A stretch of 64,000 nucleotides of DNA, from NCBI GenBank assembly GCA_009779755.1, contig WRDO01000009.1, positions 1 to 64,000 on the forward strand, in the 5' to 3' direction. Shown piece by piece: positions 62,901-64,000 of the stretch (position 1 is the first letter of the stretch; each line of letters opens with the position of its first letter). The position numbers were made by a program, and so were the translations under genes. Origin of the DNA: Defluviitaleaceae bacterium. Lineage in GTDB: Bacteria; Bacillota; Clostridia; Lachnospirales; WQUN01. The notes below the pieces were generated by a model. The model searched no databases. It was not told where the DNA came from and saw only the letters and a list, made by a program, of their open reading frames with translations.

Positions 62901-63443
62901 TTATTGCGGCTCGATTATGCCGTATTCCCCATCCCTGCGTTTATATACCACATTCACTTCGTCCGTTTGGCTGTTGCGGAACACGTAGAAGTTATGGTTA
63001 AGGAGTTCCATTTCCATCACGGCTTCCTGCGCGTCCATCGGCTTAAATGCGAAACGCTTCGAGCGGCTGATTTTGATTTCCTGCGGCGCGGTTTCCGCTT
63101 CGGGTTCGTAGTTGTCGATGAACGACACCTCTTCCTTGGTGGCTACATTACGGTTGCGGCGGTCGCGCAATCGGGTCTTATACTTCACCACTTGCCGCTC
63201 CAGGATATCCACGGCGGCATCCAAACAGTTGGTTACATCGGGGTCCGTCACTTCCGCGCGTAATACGCGCTTATGCATCGGTACGGAAACCTCCATCGTG
63301 GTGAGGTGCTTGTTTACGCTGAAGATGATGTGAGCCTCCGCGTTGGGGGGGAGCAGCTTTTCCAAACGGCTCAGCTTTTTGATCGTCCGTTCCTTTACGC
63401 CTTCGTTGACGTTCATGTTCCTTCCCGTAAAGACAAAACGCAT
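62901..63443 (-). CDS. hpf: Long-form ribosome hibernation promoting factor
   Basis: A 180-residue protein of the long HPF type: FVFTGRNMNVNEGVKERTIK, HLTTMEVSVPMHKRVLRAEV and LERQVVKYKTRLRDRRNRNV, then an acidic linker and the dimerisation domain SRSKRFAFKPMDAQEAVMEM with NHNFYVFRNSQTDEVNVVYK. It dimerises 70S ribosomes into inactive 100S particles in stationary phase. AAAGGAGAA lies 6 bases before the ATG. Confidence 0.97.
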   Translation of the reverse strand: MRFVFTGRNMNVNEGVKERTIKKLSRLEKLLPPNAEAHIIFSVNKHLTTMEVSVPMHKRVLRAEVTDPDVTNCLDAAVDILERQVVKYKTRLRDRRNRNVATKEEVSFIDNYEPEAETAPQEIKISRSKRFAFKPMDAQEAVMEMELLNHNFYVFRNSQTDEVNVVYKRRDGEYGIIEPQ

Positions 63444-63467
63444 AAAAATTCTCCTTTGGTTTTTATC

Positions 63468-64000
63468 TTAGAATCCTGTATCCGTAATGATGATGTCCAA
63501 CATTACCATTAAATCGCCCATTGTGAAAGAGCCCCGCGGGTTTATCGCCCCGGTGACGAAGCCGATGTCCGCCGCTTTTAATATACTTTGTTGTAAAGCG
63601 GGCGCGGCGTCGTTGATCCCGATCACCATTTGCGGCGCGGTCATGGGTACGATGGCGCGTCGCGTACGCAACTCATAAAAGCGTACCAATATGTCAACCG
63701 CTTGCTCGTACGTAAGGGCCGACGGCGCGAGCATCCGCGCGCGTTCAAGGCTTTGCCTGTCTGCGGCGGAAAGGTTGGCACCCATCATCACGTTGCCTTG
63801 GTTATTGGCCAGCGCGTTTACGATATTGTTAAACGCGGCGGAACTGACCGCCATACGGGGATTGTACTCATGCATATCCGTAAAAGTCAACCGTGCCGTC
63901 ACGCGTTGCATGGCGGGGAGGGAGGTATCATTGGGGAAAGCCGTCCGCGGAGCTTCACGCGAAACGGCGGCGAACGTACCGGGACGCAGGGTTTCCGTAC
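63468..64000 (-). CDS. SLH-like protein, N-terminus beyond window edge
   Basis: The frame is open from the stop at 63468 to the right edge, upstream of an internal ATG at 63911. The visible part includes TETLRPGTFAAVSREAPRTA, then LTFTDMHEYNPRMAVSSAAF, LTYEQAVDILVRFYELR and LQQSILKAADIGFVTGAINP. Repeated F-x-D and A-x-x-x-G-x-x-x-G-x-x-P-x-G elements resemble divergent SLH units. Probably the C-terminal cell-wall-binding part of a larger exported protein; the N-terminus is not seen. Confidence 0.7.
   Translation of the reverse strand, partial: TETLRPGTFAAVSREAPRTAFPNDTSLPAMQRVTARLTFTDMHEYNPRMAVSSAAFNNIVNALANNQGNVMMGANLSAADRQSLERARMLAPSALTYEQAVDILVRFYELRTRRAIVPMTAPQMVIGINDAAPALQQSILKAADIGFVTGAINPRGSFTMGDLMVMLDIIITDTGF

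Overview
This window looks like chromosomal DNA of a spore-forming, Gram-positive bacterium of the class Clostridia. The reasons are a germination protease gene (gpr) with a sigma-F/G-like promoter, a DUF1540 Cys-rich miniprotein, SLH-domain envelope proteins, a long-form HPF, a VanY/VanR/VanS set and the Firmicutes-type rpmH-rnpA-yidD-yidC-jag-mnmE-mnmG-rsmG run. Base composition is moderate to GC-rich, except for a clearly AT-richer patch at about 33.4-35.6 kb. No rRNA, tRNA, insertion sequence, prophage or CRISPR array was seen. I cannot name the genus.

Layout. (1) 1-7.9 kb, minus strand: a tightly packed set made of a large protein ending in a GrpE domain, a degenerate Hsp70, an HD hydrolase, an intact but lidless Hsp70, a tandem Nudix protein, a GNAT acetyltransferase, HicA/HicB and a DUF4258 protein cut by the window edge. 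(2) 8-13.7 kb: the two halves of a likely heterodimeric ABC exporter, lying divergently around a PRMT-like methyltransferase and a GH5 enzyme. (3) 13.7-30.2 kb, plus strand: a polytopic membrane protein; a protein that seems to start at ATT; VanY-VanR-VanS; a cyclic-nucleotide-binding protein; gamma-glutamyltransferase; HtrA; an MNT/HEPN pair; YifB; a methyltransferase; an ABC-F protein; and a probable free-standing structured RNA with its own promoter and terminator. (4) 30.2-35.6 kb, minus strand: a GH10-like hydrolase, an alpha-toroid-like protein and a two-gene ATPase/TOPRIM-like putative defence module. (5) 35.7-43.1 kb, minus strand: the rpmH-to-rsmG operon for translation and membrane insertion, without dnaA beside it. 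(6) 43.2-48.1 kb: rRNA/tRNA methyltransferase, apt, DUF1540, a PL8-type lyase and gpr. (7) 48.2-64 kb: a very large alpha-2-macroglobulin-like protein, aldo/keto reductase, SLH and Sel1 proteins, rarA, a PrsA-like foldase, recJ, a YfcE-like phosphodiesterase, rdgB, hpf and a partial SLH protein.

How the parts may work together. The most unusual unit is the chaperone cluster at 2.3-7.9 kb. It pairs an apparently competent Hsp70 with a partner that has lost the phosphate-binding Gly motif, plus a GrpE head fused to about 490 residues of unknown helical protein. The next most interesting are the roughly 270-nt RNA at 29.5-29.76 kb, the ATT-initiated protein whose N-terminus resembles the PLMP/RRXRR segment of IscB proteins, and the ATPase/TOPRIM pair. 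All functions are read from sequence motifs by eye; no database search was run.
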